DNA of 64,000 nucleotides from Desulfoluna spongiiphila (GTDB taxonomy: Bacteria > Desulfobacterota > Desulfobacteria > Desulfobacterales > Desulfolunaceae): NCBI RefSeq assembly GCF_900101345.1, contig NZ_FMUX01000001.1:372001-436000 (forward strand), read 5' to 3'. The notes below the pieces were generated by a model that was given only the letters and a program-made list of their open reading frames with translations, ran no database searches and had not been told where the DNA came from. Shown here piece by piece: positions 7,794-16,765 of the stretch; positions within the stretch are counted from its first letter, which is position 1; each line of letters starts with the position of its first letter. Position numbers and translations under genes: made by a program.

Positions 7794-9263
7794 TTAAGCC
7801 CTCGCAAGGAACCCGTCGATGTGCTTTTTTGCGGTGCGACGGTCGAGGCCGGTTTTACGGGCCACTTCGCCGATGTTGTGGCACCCGCTCCAGAGGTGGT
7901 GGCAGTAGGCCTGGAGGAGTTCTGTGGCGGTGAGGCGCCCCTGGGCCATGGCCTGGGCAAAATCGGGGGGTTCGGATTCGGGGGCCTGGGTGGTGTAGCG
8001 ACGTTTGAGAAGGATGCGGCGGACGCATTGGGCCAGTTCGCGGACGTTTCCGGGCCAGGGGTAGCCCCTGCCGGGGTCCTTTTCGATGGTGGCGGTAACC
8101 ATGGCTGAAAGGTCCGGAGCGGGTTTTCCGATGATGCGGGCAACGGTGTAGTCCACCAGGGCCCCGAGCTCGTCCGGGGTCTCCTGAAGCCGGGTTCGCA
8201 AGGGGGGCATGACGATAAGGTCCGAGCAGAGGCGGTAGAAGAAATCGTCGCGCATGCGGCCTGTGGCGGTCAGTTCGTCAGGGGGACGGTTGGTGGCGGC
8301 GATGATGCGGCCGGAAAACCGTTTTTCCATACGACTGCCAACGGGGGTGTAGGTGCGCTCTTCCAGCACCTTGAGCAGCTTGATCTGAAGCCCCGGGCTC
8401 ACCTCACCAATTTCATCGAGGAAAATGGCCCCGTGGGGGCTGCACGTTGAAAAAATCCCCTCGTGGTCCTTGACCGCCCCGGTGAAGGACCCCTTGGTGT
8501 GGCCGAAGAGTTCGGACTCCACAAGGGTCTCAGAAAACTGGGAGAGGTTGACGGAGACAAAGGAGGCGGCAAAACTCTCGGTAAAGCGCATGGTTCCGGC
8601 GTCAAAGGGGATAAATCCGGATCGCCCGATGGCCTGGGCAGCGCTGCCTTTGCCGGTGCCGGTCTCCCCCAGAAGCAGGGTGGAAAAATCCTCCATGCGG
8701 TTCACCAGCCAGGATTCATAGAGATCGATATCGCTGGTAAAGACGTTGTTCCAGAGATCCTCCCGCAGTGAAACCATGGAGGGGCTCAGGCCCGGAAGCC
8801 CCCGGTCAATGAAGTAAAAGGCCCGCCTGATCTGAAAACTCAAGGCAAAAAAACGCAGGGCCTCGGCCTCGGAAAAGCCCGACGACACCAGGGTCCCTAT
8901 GGCTTCTTCTGCAAAGGGCACGGGCAGGACACGTGCCCCTTCGGCCGCCTGGGCGATGATATGGGAATCAAAGGCCCCTATGTGGCGATGGAACAGGGCA
9001 AACAAATGGGCATACTTCAGCAGGTCGCCGTCGTCGCGGCCATAGGCCGACAAATCGCCCCGGCCCCTTTCACGGAGCCCTGCCATGCGGCGCTCCACGT
9101 CATCAATGGTCCGGGCCAGCGAATCGTCACCTTCTCCGCCGCCGTAAAACCCTGCGATGCGCCGATTGATGGCCTGCCGCGCCTCGCTGAAGGGGTTGGC
9201 CCGCACCGCGTCTCGCACCAGGGAAAAAAATTGCCGTTCGTCTTCGGTCAAACGATGGATCAT
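7794..9263 (-). CDS. Sigma-54-dependent transcriptional activator (AAA+)
   Basis: The protein (489 aa from the preferred start) has a non-receiver N-terminal region of about 185 residues, a sigma-54 AAA+ domain and a C-terminal Fis-like HTH. Visible motifs are Walker A GETGTGKG, the sigma-54 contact loop GSFTGA (usual form GAFTGA), Walker B AIFLDEIGE, and the PWPGNVREL sensor region. These proteins remodel sigma-54 RNA polymerase at enhancer-dependent promoters. The N-terminal domain is not a response-regulator receiver or GAF domain that I recognise, so the signal is unknown. The frame is open to 9308; the ATG at 9263 has AAGGAC seven bases upstream and is preferred. No target is obvious in the neighbourhood. 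Confidence 0.88.
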   Translation of the reverse strand: MIHRLTEDERQFFSLVRDAVRANPFSEARQAINRRIAGFYGGGEGDDSLARTIDDVERRMAGLRERGRGDLSAYGRDDGDLLKYAHLFALFHRHIGAFDSHIIAQAAEGARVLPVPFAEEAIGTLVSSGFSEAEALRFFALSFQIRRAFYFIDRGLPGLSPSMVSLREDLWNNVFTSDIDLYESWLVNRMEDFSTLLLGETGTGKGSAAQAIGRSGFIPFDAGTMRFTESFAASFVSVNLSQFSETLVESELFGHTKGSFTGAVKDHEGIFSTCSPHGAIFLDEIGEVSPGLQIKLLKVLEERTYTPVGSRMEKRFSGRIIAATNRPPDELTATGRMRDDFFYRLCSDLIVMPPLRTRLQETPDELGALVDYTVARIIGKPAPDLSAMVTATIEKDPGRGYPWPGNVRELAQCVRRILLKRRYTTQAPESEPPDFAQAMAQGRLTATELLQAYCHHLWSGCHNIGEVARKTGLDRRTAKKHIDGFLARA

Positions 9264-9336
9264 CGGTCGGGTCCTTACGTGAAAAAGTTGGGTAAGCCAC
9301 AGAGTCACAAAGGGCTAAGAAAAAAAACAAAAACAT

Positions 9337-9522
9337 GCCTCCGGCGGCAAGGTGTGCCACCTTGAAAGCAGGTTGCGGATGCGCTTGGCCCCTCGTTCCT
9401 CGGGTCAAATCACATCCGCCTTTAAAACGGCATTCATACAAAAAAAACGTTTAAGACCTGTTTGTTAAACCCAGCGCATAAAAATTGGCAAACGTTTGGC
9501 CCCCGGCAGGGCCGCCGGAGGC
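9337..9522. repeat. Composite M2+M1 intergenic element, copy 3
   Basis: A 186-bp element with perfect 12-bp inverted ends (GCCTCCGGCGGC at 9337, GCCGCCGGAGGC ending 9522). It contains H3 AAGGTG/CACCTT, H2 with arms GCGGATG/CATCCGC around CTCGTTCCTCGG, and a reversed M1 ending GTTTGGCCCCCGGCAGGGC. It lies in the divergent region upstream of both flanking genes, an exception to the usual 3'-of-gene placement. Confidence 0.85.
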
Positions 9523-9779
9523 ATCTTTAACCGAAGCACCTCAGCCCCTAACTTATCATTTTTTGTATACACAAATATCATAAATTACATACCCCCGACA
9601 ACACATCGCAACCCCGTCCCACCACACACCGACCCCTTCCCCTTGAGAATCACGGAGTTACCGAAGCCCGCCGCCCCTGGCACGACTTTTGATATACATA
9701 CCCCCAAAGAAAAAACACCCGGCGAAAGTCATCCCGCTGTGGTATGCATAATCAACTATTCGGACCCCAAGGAGACCCC
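9523..9779. other. AT-rich intergenic stretch before the LplT-PlsC gene
   Basis: These 257 bases hold no convincing gene; the open frames here run through the neighbouring repeat and lack coding character. The base composition is clearly less GC-rich than its surroundings. It probably contains the promoter of the downstream gene, but no clear -35/-10 pair was found. Confidence 0.5.
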
Positions 9780-11657
9780 ATGACACAGCATGAGAACGCC
9801 CCTTCAAGCCTTCTGAAGGCCCCACGCTTCGCCCCCTTCTTCTGGACCCAGTTTGCCGGGGCCTTTAACGACAACATCTTTAAAAACGTCCTCATGCTGC
9901 TCCTGGCTTTCCGCGCCGCCCAGCCCGGGCAGACCGATATCCTCATGAACCTGGCGGCAGGGCTCTTCATCCTACCCTTCTTCCTCTTCTCATCCCTTGC
10001 AGGGCAAATCGCCGACAAATACGAAAAGGGCCGCCTCATCCGCATGATCAAGGTGGCGGAGATCGGCATCATGTGCGCGGGGGCCGCTGCTCTCCTGCTG
10101 GGCAGCACCGCCTCCCTTCTGGCCCTGCTCTTCCTCATGGGGACCCAGTCCGCCTTCTTCGGACCGGTGAAGTACAGCATCATGCCCCAGCACCTGGACG
10201 CCACCGAGATTGTCGGGGGCAACGCCCTTGTGGAGATGGGCACCTTCGTGGCCATCCTGGCCGGCACCATCGCAGGGGGGCTGCTGATCCAGGTTCACAG
10301 CGTGTACGCCGCCCTGGCCGTTATCGCCACGGCCGTGGCCGGCTGGCTGGCCAGCCGCAAGATCCCCGAAGCCCCTGCCGCCAGCCCGGACCTTGCCGTC
10401 AACTGGAACATCTTCAGCCAGACCGTCCGCACCTTAGGCTACGCAAAAAAAGAGAAGACCGTGTTTCTCTCGGTCCTCGGCATCTCCTGGTTCTGGTTCC
10501 TGGGGGCCTGCTACGTCACCCAGATCCCGGCCTACACCAAAAACGTCCTGCACAGCACCGAAGGGGTGGCCACCTTGCTGTTGGCCATGTTCTCCATCGG
10601 CATCGGCGCGGGCTCCATGCTCTGTGAGTACCTCTCCGGTAAAAAGGTGGAGTACGGCCTGGTGCCCATCGGATCCCTTGGCCTGAGCCTCTTCGGAATT
10701 CACCTGGCCGCAGCGGGCAGCCTGCCCGTGCCCGAAGTCCCCCACAGCCTCATGGGCTTCCTGGCGGCCAAGGGAAGCCTTCCCATCCTTTTTGACCTTG
10801 TGCTCATAGGCATCTTCGGGGGGCTCTACATCGTGCCCCTGTTTGCCATCGTCCAGACCCGGAGCGATGAGAGCCACCGGTCCCGGGTCATCGCGGCCAA
10901 CAACATCTTAAACGCCCTGTTCATGGTTGGCGCAGCCCTCCTGGGCGGGGTCTTCCTCGGCCCCATGGGCCTCTCCATCCCGACCCTGTTCCTGACCATC
11001 ACCCTCATGAACATCGCCGTGGCCGTCTACATCTATACCCTGGTGCCCGAATTCACCATGCGCTGCCTCGTCTGGGTCATCACCCACCTGTTTTACCGCA
11101 TCCACCACGAGCACCTGGACAAGATCCCCGCCGAAGGCCCGGCCGTCATCGTCTGCAACCACGTCAGCTACATGGACGCCCTTATCATCGGGAGCTGCTG
11201 CAGGCGTCCCGTGCGCTTTGTCATGGACAAGGGCATTTTCGGCATCCCGGTCCTCAACTTTATCTTCCGCACCGGCAAGACCATCCCCATCACCGCCAAA
11301 CGCAAAGACCCGGAGGTCTACGAGGCAGCTTTTCAACGCATCGCCGAAGAGCTGGAAGACGGCCAGGTGGTCTGCATCTTCCCGGAAGGCAAGCTCACCC
11401 GGGACGGAGAGATCGACACCTTTAAAAACGGCATCGAAAAGATCATCCGCCGTACCCCGGCCCCGGTGATCCCCACCGCCCTTAAAGGCCTCTGGGGAAG
11501 CTTTTTCAGCCACAAGGACGGCACGGCCCTGGTCAAGCGCCCCAGGCGGCTCTACTCCAAGATCCACTACACCGTAGGGGATGCCGTGGCCCCGGAACAT
11601 GCAACGGCAGAGGGCCTGCACAGCCTGGTTTTAAACTTGAGGGGCGATCACGCATAA
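9780..11657 (+). CDS. MFS lysophospholipid transporter-acyltransferase fusion (LplT-PlsC)
   Basis: This 625-aa protein joins a 12-helix major facilitator domain (residues about 1-420) to a PlsC-type glycerolipid acyltransferase domain (about 425-625). The transporter N terminus (APFFWTQFAGAFNDNIFKN) is typical of LplT. The acyltransferase has the H-x4-D motif in NHVSYMD and the FPEGKLTRDGEI substrate loop. By homology to LplT/Aas it should flip lysophospholipids inward and re-acylate them at the inner membrane. In enterobacteria the acyltransferase is part of Aas together with an acyl-ACP synthetase; here the synthetase domain is absent. The ATG at 9780 was chosen because AAGGAG lies just before it. 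Confidence 0.88.
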   Translation: MTQHENAPSSLLKAPRFAPFFWTQFAGAFNDNIFKNVLMLLLAFRAAQPGQTDILMNLAAGLFILPFFLFSSLAGQIADKYEKGRLIRMIKVAEIGIMCAGAAALLLGSTASLLALLFLMGTQSAFFGPVKYSIMPQHLDATEIVGGNALVEMGTFVAILAGTIAGGLLIQVHSVYAALAVIATAVAGWLASRKIPEAPAASPDLAVNWNIFSQTVRTLGYAKKEKTVFLSVLGISWFWFLGACYVTQIPAYTKNVLHSTEGVATLLLAMFSIGIGAGSMLCEYLSGKKVEYGLVPIGSLGLSLFGIHLAAAGSLPVPEVPHSLMGFLAAKGSLPILFDLVLIGIFGGLYIVPLFAIVQTRSDESHRSRVIAANNILNALFMVGAALLGGVFLGPMGLSIPTLFLTITLMNIAVAVYIYTLVPEFTMRCLVWVITHLFYRIHHEHLDKIPAEGPAVIVCNHVSYMDALIIGSCCRRPVRFVMDKGIFGIPVLNFIFRTGKTIPITAKRKDPEVYEAAFQRIAEELEDGQVVCIFPEGKLTRDGEIDTFKNGIEKIIRRTPAPVIPTALKGLWGSFFSHKDGTALVKRPRRLYSKIHYTVGDAVAPEHATAEGLHSLVLNLRGDHA

Positions 11658-11793
11658 TGGCGGAATCCTCTGGCAGATTCCGTTGAAATATGTTTTGCTT
11701 ATCAGAACGTGAGGCTGGCGTCCCTTTGGCCCGAATACCCGAACGGACGCCCCGGTCTCCATAACCCATCAACCAGAGGCAAAGACCCCACCC

Positions 11794-12816
11794 ATGATTG
11801 AAGGCATAACCTGGGCGGGCATTGTGTTTTGTATTACACAGTCCGCCATTTTTTCCGGCCTGAACCTGGCCTTTTTCAGTATCAGCAAACTCCGATTGGA
11901 GGTCGAGGCCTCCCAGGGCAACATCTATGCGGCCCGGGTCATCAAACTCCGCAAGGACTCCAACTTCCTTCTCACCACCATCCTCTGGGGCAACGTCGGC
12001 ATCAACGTGCTTTTGGCCCTTTTGGCCAATTCCGTCATGACCGGCATCACCGCCTTTCTCTTTTCGACGGTGCTCATCACCTTTTTGGGGGAGGTCATCC
12101 CCCAGGCCTATTTTTCCAGGCACGCCCTGAAAATGGCCTACGGCTTCTCGCCCCTTCTCCGGCTCTATCAATGCATCCTTTTTGTGGTGGCCAAACCCAC
12201 GGCCATGATGCTGGACCGATGGCTGGGCAAAGAGTCCTTCCACTTCATGCGTGAACGGGACATGCAGCAGCTCATCACCATGCACATGAAGTCGGACCAG
12301 TCGGACATCGACGCCGTGGAAGGCAAAGGTGCCATCAACTTCCTGAACCTGGACGACATCCCCCTTGCAAAAGAGGGTGAATTCATCGATCCTCTGAGCA
12401 TCATCCACCTGCCCTTTAAAAACAACATCCCCTGCTTCCCCACCCCGGGCACTCCGGCCTTTGAGGAGTTCATCAACCAGATCCAGTCCTCGGGGAAAAA
12501 GTGGATCATCCTCATCGACGACATGGGCTACCCCGGCTTTGCCCTCAACTCCGACAGCTTCCTCCGAAGCGTCCTGTTCGATACCGCCCCCATCCACCCC
12601 ATGGCCCACTGCCACCGCCCCATCATCACCACGGACGCCACCACCCCCCTGGGCTCGGTACTCCCCAAGCTGAAGGTGCACCCGGAGCGATCCGACGACG
12701 ACGTCATCGACGACGACCTCATCATCTTGTGGGGAAAAACAAAAAAAGTGGTGACCGGTGCGGACATTCTGGGCAGGCTGCTTCGCGGTATCGCGGACCG
12801 TCCGAAAGAGACATAA
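11794..12816 (+). CDS. CNNM (DUF21) domain membrane protein with CBS-like region
   Basis: The 340-aa protein has an N-terminal CNNM/DUF21 transmembrane domain of three to four helices (about residues 1-150; GLNLAFFSISKLRLEVEA and FLGEVIPQAYFSRHA are typical) followed by a region in the position of the CBS pair (about 190-330). The family is linked to Mg2+/Co2+ transport (CorB/CorC, CNNM). The C-terminal CorC/HlyC domain of the longer proteins is missing. The second half of the putative CBS region ends in an acidic run (SDDDVIDDD). It stands alone between the acyltransferase fusion and a convergent flotillin operon. The start codon has only a weak ribosome-binding site. Confidence 0.8.
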   Translation: MIEGITWAGIVFCITQSAIFSGLNLAFFSISKLRLEVEASQGNIYAARVIKLRKDSNFLLTTILWGNVGINVLLALLANSVMTGITAFLFSTVLITFLGEVIPQAYFSRHALKMAYGFSPLLRLYQCILFVVAKPTAMMLDRWLGKESFHFMRERDMQQLITMHMKSDQSDIDAVEGKGAINFLNLDDIPLAKEGEFIDPLSIIHLPFKNNIPCFPTPGTPAFEEFINQIQSSGKKWIILIDDMGYPGFALNSDSFLRSVLFDTAPIHPMAHCHRPIITTDATTPLGSVLPKLKVHPERSDDDVIDDDLIILWGKTKKVVTGADILGRLLRGIADRPKET

Positions 12817-12905
12817 GCCCGGCTTACGCCCTGACACTCAATGCAGGGACCGGGGGGGGGGCAACAACAGAGTCACAGAGGGCTCAGGGAAAAAAACAAA
12901 AACAT

Positions 12906-12944
12906 GCCTCCGGCGGCAAGGTGGCACACCTTGCCGCCGGAGGC
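12906..12944. repeat. Minimal border palindrome (39 bp)
   Basis: Both borders and the H3 stem collapse into one perfect hairpin: GCCTCCGGCGGCAAGGTG, a 3-base loop, and its exact complement. The long H2 hairpin is absent. It lies between the convergent CNNM and flotillin genes and could serve as a bidirectional terminator; a T-poor flank makes classical Rho-independent termination uncertain. Confidence 0.85.
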
Positions 12945-12960
12945 ATTGCTTTATGTGCTT

Positions 12961-14706
12961 TTAGCTCTCCGCCTTGGATCCGCCACCGTTGGCACCGCTG
13001 CCCAGCAGTTCCTGGGTCAGGCCGTTGATGTCGTTGCCCTTGAGGCCGATGTCGGACAGGAGGGAATCCACCAGCGGGGCCTGGCCGCGGTATCGCAGGG
13101 CGCTGTTCACCAGTTGATCCGACAGACTCGCGTCCCCTGAGGCTGCTGCCGCTGTTCCATTTGCAGACGCCCCGTTGAGGCCGTCCACCTGAATGATCTT
13201 GATCCCGTCGATGTTTTCCATGGGCTTGACGCTCTCGCGGATGATCTCGGGGAGGAACTTGATCAGGGCCATGCGGATCTGCATGGCCACCTGGGCTTCG
13301 GACAGGGTGTTGTCCGCATCGTTCAGGGCTCTTTTGCCCTCGGCCTCCACCGCATAGCTTCGCTCTTCGGCATCTGCCTTGAGGATCTCGGCATCGGCGG
13401 TGGCCTTGGCCTCGATCATCAGCTTATCGGCTTCGGCGGTGGCTGCGATGCGAATGGCATCGGCCTCGTCCTCTGCGGCAAGTTTCTGGGTCTCGGCTGC
13501 CACCTTGATCTTGATGGCATCTTTCTGGGCGGCTTTTTCCGCTTCGATGAGCTCAACGATCTTCTCACGCTCGGCCACCTGGCTTTCCCGCACGGTGACC
13601 ACGCCCTCTTCCTCTTTAACGGCCATGGCCCGCGCTTTGTCGGCTTCGGCCTGGGCCTCAGACTTGGCCTTGGATTTTTCGGCAATGGCGATGGAGCGAT
13701 CCTGCTCGGCCAGCTCCACGGCCTTTTTCTGCTCGATCTCCGCCGTCTCCAGGACCTTCTCCTTGGCGATGTCCTTCTCGCGCACCTGCCGCTCTTTCTC
13801 GATCTTACCCTCTTCCACGGCGCGGTCCGCCTCGATGTGGGCCATGTCCACCTTCTGCTTGGCCTCGATCTGGGCTTCTTCGGCGTCCCGCTGCTTCTGG
13901 GCACGCTCCCTGGCGATTTCGGCCGTCTGGTCAGCCTTGCGGATCTCGATCTCCCGCTCCTGCTTGAGACGGGCGTACTCCTCTTCCCTCTGGATCTCCA
14001 GCTTCAGCTTTTCTGCTTCGAGGTTCTTGTTGGAGATGGAAACCTCGGTATCCTGCTCAATGGCGTTACGCTTCATGCGGCGCACCTGGATCTCTTCGGT
14101 GAGCTTGGTCAGGCCCTCGGCGTCAAAGGCGTTGTCCGGGTTGAAAAACTCCTTGCTGGTCTGGTCAAGACCGGTAAGGGACACCGTCTCAAGCTCCAGA
14201 CCGTTTTTCAGCAGGTCTTCGGAGACCACCTGCTGCACCTTCTGGACAAAATCCACCCGCTTCTCATGGAGCTCGGTCATGGTCATCTCGGCGGCCACGG
14301 ACCGAAGGGCGTCCACGAACTTGCCCTCCACCAGCTCCTTTAACTCATCCGGGTTCATGGTCTTCATGCCCAAGGTCTGGGCTGAGTTGGCGATGGACTC
14401 TTCCGAGGGCTTTACCCGGACGTAAAATTCGGCCATGACGTCCACGCGCATGCGGTCCATGGTGATCAGGGCCTGGGTTTCGGCGCGACGCACCTCAAGG
14501 CGCAGGGTGTTCATGTTCACGGGAATCACCTCGTGGAGCACCGGCAACACCAGGGCCCCGCCGTTCATAATAACCCGCTGCCCCCCGAAGCCCGTCCGGA
14601 CAAAGGATGTCTCCTTGGACGAGCGGGTGTACAGCTTGGAAAAAATAATCAACACACACAATGCCGATGTAACGACAATACCTACGACAATCATCATACT
14701 GCCCAT
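12961..14706 (-). CDS. Flotillin family protein (SPFH/band 7, YqiK-like)
   Basis: The 581-aa protein has one N-terminal membrane segment (about residues 4-22), an SPFH/band 7 domain (about 30-190), and a very long charged Ala/Glu/Lys-rich coiled coil (about 230-480), the classic flotillin layout. The C-terminal tail is Gly/Ala-rich. Flotillins form large cage-like oligomers at membrane microdomains. It is the last gene of an operon with an RHH-like protein, PspA and a YqiJ-like protein, and the yqiJ-yqiK pairing is known in other bacteria. GAGGAGG lies directly before the ATG. A module M1 repeat sits in the 105-base gap to the yqiJ-like gene. Confidence 0.9.
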   Translation of the reverse strand: MGSMMIVVGIVVTSALCVLIIFSKLYTRSSKETSFVRTGFGGQRVIMNGGALVLPVLHEVIPVNMNTLRLEVRRAETQALITMDRMRVDVMAEFYVRVKPSEESIANSAQTLGMKTMNPDELKELVEGKFVDALRSVAAEMTMTELHEKRVDFVQKVQQVVSEDLLKNGLELETVSLTGLDQTSKEFFNPDNAFDAEGLTKLTEEIQVRRMKRNAIEQDTEVSISNKNLEAEKLKLEIQREEEYARLKQEREIEIRKADQTAEIARERAQKQRDAEEAQIEAKQKVDMAHIEADRAVEEGKIEKERQVREKDIAKEKVLETAEIEQKKAVELAEQDRSIAIAEKSKAKSEAQAEADKARAMAVKEEEGVVTVRESQVAEREKIVELIEAEKAAQKDAIKIKVAAETQKLAAEDEADAIRIAATAEADKLMIEAKATADAEILKADAEERSYAVEAEGKRALNDADNTLSEAQVAMQIRMALIKFLPEIIRESVKPMENIDGIKIIQVDGLNGASANGTAAAASGDASLSDQLVNSALRYRGQAPLVDSLLSDIGLKGNDINGLTQELLGSGANGGGSKAES

Positions 14707-14734
14707 GCATTCCTCCTCGTTTGATTCAGCTTAT

Positions 14735-14785
14735 GCCTCCGGCGACCCGCCGGGATCTAAACGTTTAAAAAGTTCAATAAACAGG
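14735..14785. repeat. Stand-alone M1 module
   Basis: A 51-bp copy of M1 (border-like GCCTCCGGCG, CCCGCCGGG hairpin, then CTAAACGTTTAAAAAGTTCAATAAACAGG in two parts) without an M2 partner. It sits inside the operon, between the yqiJ-like and flotillin genes. Confidence 0.75.
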
Positions 14786-14811
14786 TCTTGGTTTGTACGA
14801 CCCCATACAAT

Positions 14812-15474
14812 TTACTCTTCAAGCTCTTCACAGGTATTCAAAATGGCACGGAACACCGGGCCCTTTTGTTCCACAATCAACACCGCGTCCCCCTGCTCCA
14901 GCACCTGGCCCTCCACATCGGGCTCCACCATGAGGTAATGGGTGGTGCCGAAACGATCTTTCAGTTTGGCCTGGGCCGGGCTGGACACCTCGGCCCGGCC
15001 CAGGGTGATATGGGCGACCTTGCCGATGTAGCTCTTTTCCGAGATCACTTCGGTCTCGTCCTTGGGAAGAAACCGCCCACAGGTCCGGCCGAACACCTTT
15101 ACCAACGGAAGGGTCCCTGCAAGGGCCACAACCGAGGCCACAACAGACGGCAGGTATGCCCCCGTCACCCTCCCGGCCACGGACTGGATGCCCAGCCCCA
15201 GAAGTCCGAAGAAGGTAAGGAACACCACCAGGAGAATCAGGAAAGGCACCCCACGAACCTGCAGCCACCCCATAAACCGGGTAAAGCCCGAGGCGTCCAC
15301 ATCCGGAGCGTCGAGATCCACGGAGGCATCCACGTCCGGTAACAGGCTGTCCAGAAACTCGGAAATGCCGAACCCCACCAGGGTCCCGACCCCTTCCATC
15401 ACGGAGATACAAAGCATCAGGCCAAGGGATGCGGTGAAGGGAAGGTTGGCGGGATGCAGCATCAACTCAACCAT
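14812..15474 (-). CDS. YqiJ-like inner membrane protein with OB-fold
   Basis: A 220-aa protein with about three membrane helices (near residues 12-35, 80-105 and 110-135) and a C-terminal soluble OB-like domain of the NfeD/YqiJ kind (KSYIGKVAHITLGRAEVSSPAQAKL and the following strands). YqiJ is the small partner of the flotillin YqiK; together they form membrane assemblies. The ATG at 15474 overlaps the pspA stop by 8 bases, which indicates translational coupling. It is followed by the flotillin gene, in the expected order. Function beyond membrane organisation is unknown. Confidence 0.82.
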   Translation of the reverse strand: MVELMLHPANLPFTASLGLMLCISVMEGVGTLVGFGISEFLDSLLPDVDASVDLDAPDVDASGFTRFMGWLQVRGVPFLILLVVFLTFFGLLGLGIQSVAGRVTGAYLPSVVASVVALAGTLPLVKVFGRTCGRFLPKDETEVISEKSYIGKVAHITLGRAEVSSPAQAKLKDRFGTTHYLMVEPDVEGQVLEQGDAVLIVEQKGPVFRAILNTCEELEE

Positions 15475-16162
15475 GGGCGCCCTCACCCTTTAAGGCGGCC
15501 AGGCGCTCCTGAACCCGGTTGCGCCGGGCCATCTCTTCAAGTTCGGCCAGCTTCACCGCATCACTGCGCCCTGTGTCCGACGAGAGGGCCTCCATGCCGC
15601 CGGCCTTGGCCGTTACCCGCTCAAAAGTCGCTTGGGCCCCGGCCACCCGGCGCTCCACATCGCTTGGGGCGGATGCCGAAGGGGAGGCATCCTCGCTGGC
15701 CCCTACCGTTTCGGCACGAACAGAGTCCCGGTACTGGGCCAGGACCTCGGTCATCTCCCGCTTCTGGGCCTTCAGGGCGCTGATGTAACTCTCCAGCTCC
15801 TTTTCCTGGGCGGCGTTGTCTGTCAAGGTGGCCTCTAAGATGGGGATCTGGGCTTCGATGTCCATCTGCTTGCTGATGGCCGCTTCGGCCAGGTCATCAC
15901 GGTTCTCCCGTACGGCCAGCTCGATCTGTCCGGTGAGCTCTTCGTACTTCCGGTTCATGGCCATGAGGCGCTTGTTGGCCAGGTGCTTGCCCGCCACCAC
16001 TTTCCCAAGCTCGTCGCGCACCTCGTCCATGGCCCCTTCCACGTCCCGGATGGTCTCTTCCATGACACTCTCCGGTACCGCCCCTTCCAGGGAAGAGACA
16101 ACCGAGTTCACACTGCCGCTCACGATGCGGCGTACCCGTTTCCAAAGTCGTTCACTACTCAT
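15467..16162 (-). CDS. pspA: PspA/IM30 family phage shock protein
   Basis: The 231-aa protein is almost entirely helical and coiled coil with the PspA layout: an amphipathic N-terminal helix, then long heptad regions (about residues 25-150, including MEETIRDVEGAMDEVRDELG). PspA/Vipp1 proteins are ESCRT-III-like and polymerise on damaged inner membranes. The C-terminal part is variable with a Ser/Ala-rich linker. The ATG at 16162 is preceded by AAGGAG and overlaps the stop of the upstream RHH-like gene; the GTG at 16165 is less likely. The gene is in an operon with YqiJ-like and flotillin genes, an arrangement known as an alternative to the pspABC operon. No pspF is nearby. Confidence 0.9.
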   Translation of the reverse strand: MSSERLWKRVRRIVSGSVNSVVSSLEGAVPESVMEETIRDVEGAMDEVRDELGKVVAGKHLANKRLMAMNRKYEELTGQIELAVRENRDDLAEAAISKQMDIEAQIPILEATLTDNAAQEKELESYISALKAQKREMTEVLAQYRDSVRAETVGASEDASPSASAPSDVERRVAGAQATFERVTAKAGGMEALSSDTGRSDAVKLAELEEMARRNRVQERLAALKGEGAHG

Positions 16163-16685
16163 CACCGATCTCCTTTTTTTTTCGAGTCATGATCTCTTGC
16201 ATCAGCGCAGACAGCTCCATGGTGGAGGCGATGCGTGTTTTGACTGTTTCAGGATCGTAGCAGAGGCGAAAATCCGATGCGCCCATCTCAAGGGTCCCGT
16301 CCATTATCCGGGATATGCGTTCATGGAGTCCCTTTTCGAGCCCAAGCAGGGGGGGCTGGGTGCCCTCGCCCTGGTCAGACGTATACGACAGGAAAAAAGC
16401 GAGCAAATCGGGAAGCCACTCAAAGGAGCGTTTCACAAGCTCCGAAGAGAGCCCGGCCCCATGCTCGTCGGCCCGGATCTTCTGCACGGCAGGGCCCATG
16501 ATCCGAGTTATCTCATCAAACCAGGCCTGATAACCTTCGATTTCATTTTCGGCGGCCCGTCTCTCGGCGATGAGGGCCCTAAAGCGATCACTGGGCGTCT
16601 TGGCCCCTTTAAATTCAAGCCGACTTAAAAATTCGGCGTCGTCTTCTGTGATGCGTACACTGAAAGGTACTGTTTTTGGCGGCAT
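16155..16685 (-). CDS. Hypothetical protein with RHH-like N terminus, first gene of the psp-flotillin operon
   Basis: I do not recognise a named family. Residues about 5-45 (PFSVRITEDDAEFLSRLEF, then TPSDRFRALIAERR) look like a ribbon-helix-helix DNA-binding fold: a beta strand followed by two helices with an SD-R-R-LI pattern. The rest is helical without membrane segments (176 aa in all). Its stop overlaps the pspA start, so the two are co-translated. Because it leads the operon and an 18-bp perfect palindrome lies just upstream, an autoregulator is a natural inference. Alternatively it may be a cytosolic partner of PspA. The DNA-binding reading rests on pattern recognition only. Confidence 0.7.
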   Translation of the reverse strand: MPPKTVPFSVRITEDDAEFLSRLEFKGAKTPSDRFRALIAERRAAENEIEGYQAWFDEITRIMGPAVQKIRADEHGAGLSSELVKRSFEWLPDLLAFFLSYTSDQGEGTQPPLLGLEKGLHERISRIMDGTLEMGASDFRLCYDPETVKTRIASTMELSALMQEIMTRKKKEIGDE

Positions 16686-16747
16686 GTCGTCCCCCGTATT
16701 TATGGATTGTCCACCGGCATCCCGCCGGGTCCGTCAACATAGTTACG

Positions 16748-16765
16748 ACAAATGAATTCATTTGT
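16748..16765. promoter_or_regulatory. 18-bp perfect palindrome upstream of the psp-flotillin operon
   Basis: ACAAATGAATTCATTTGT reads the same on both strands. It lies 63 bases before the start of the first operon gene. A minus-strand TTGACA (16781-16776) sits just upstream, so the palindrome covers the expected -10 region. This is a typical operator position. Confidence 0.6.

Noticed and set aside
9496..9783. A 95-codon frame upstream of the LplT-PlsC gene
   Set aside because: It starts within a repeat, has non-coding character and overlaps the better-supported start at 9780.
11658..11793. A possible small gene or terminator between the LplT-PlsC and CNNM genes
   Set aside because: No open frame with a start site and no stable hairpin followed by a T run.
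13379..14425. A Ser/Ala-rich 348-codon frame opposite the flotillin gene
   Set aside because: It mirrors the coiled-coil codons of flotillin and has no recognisable domain.
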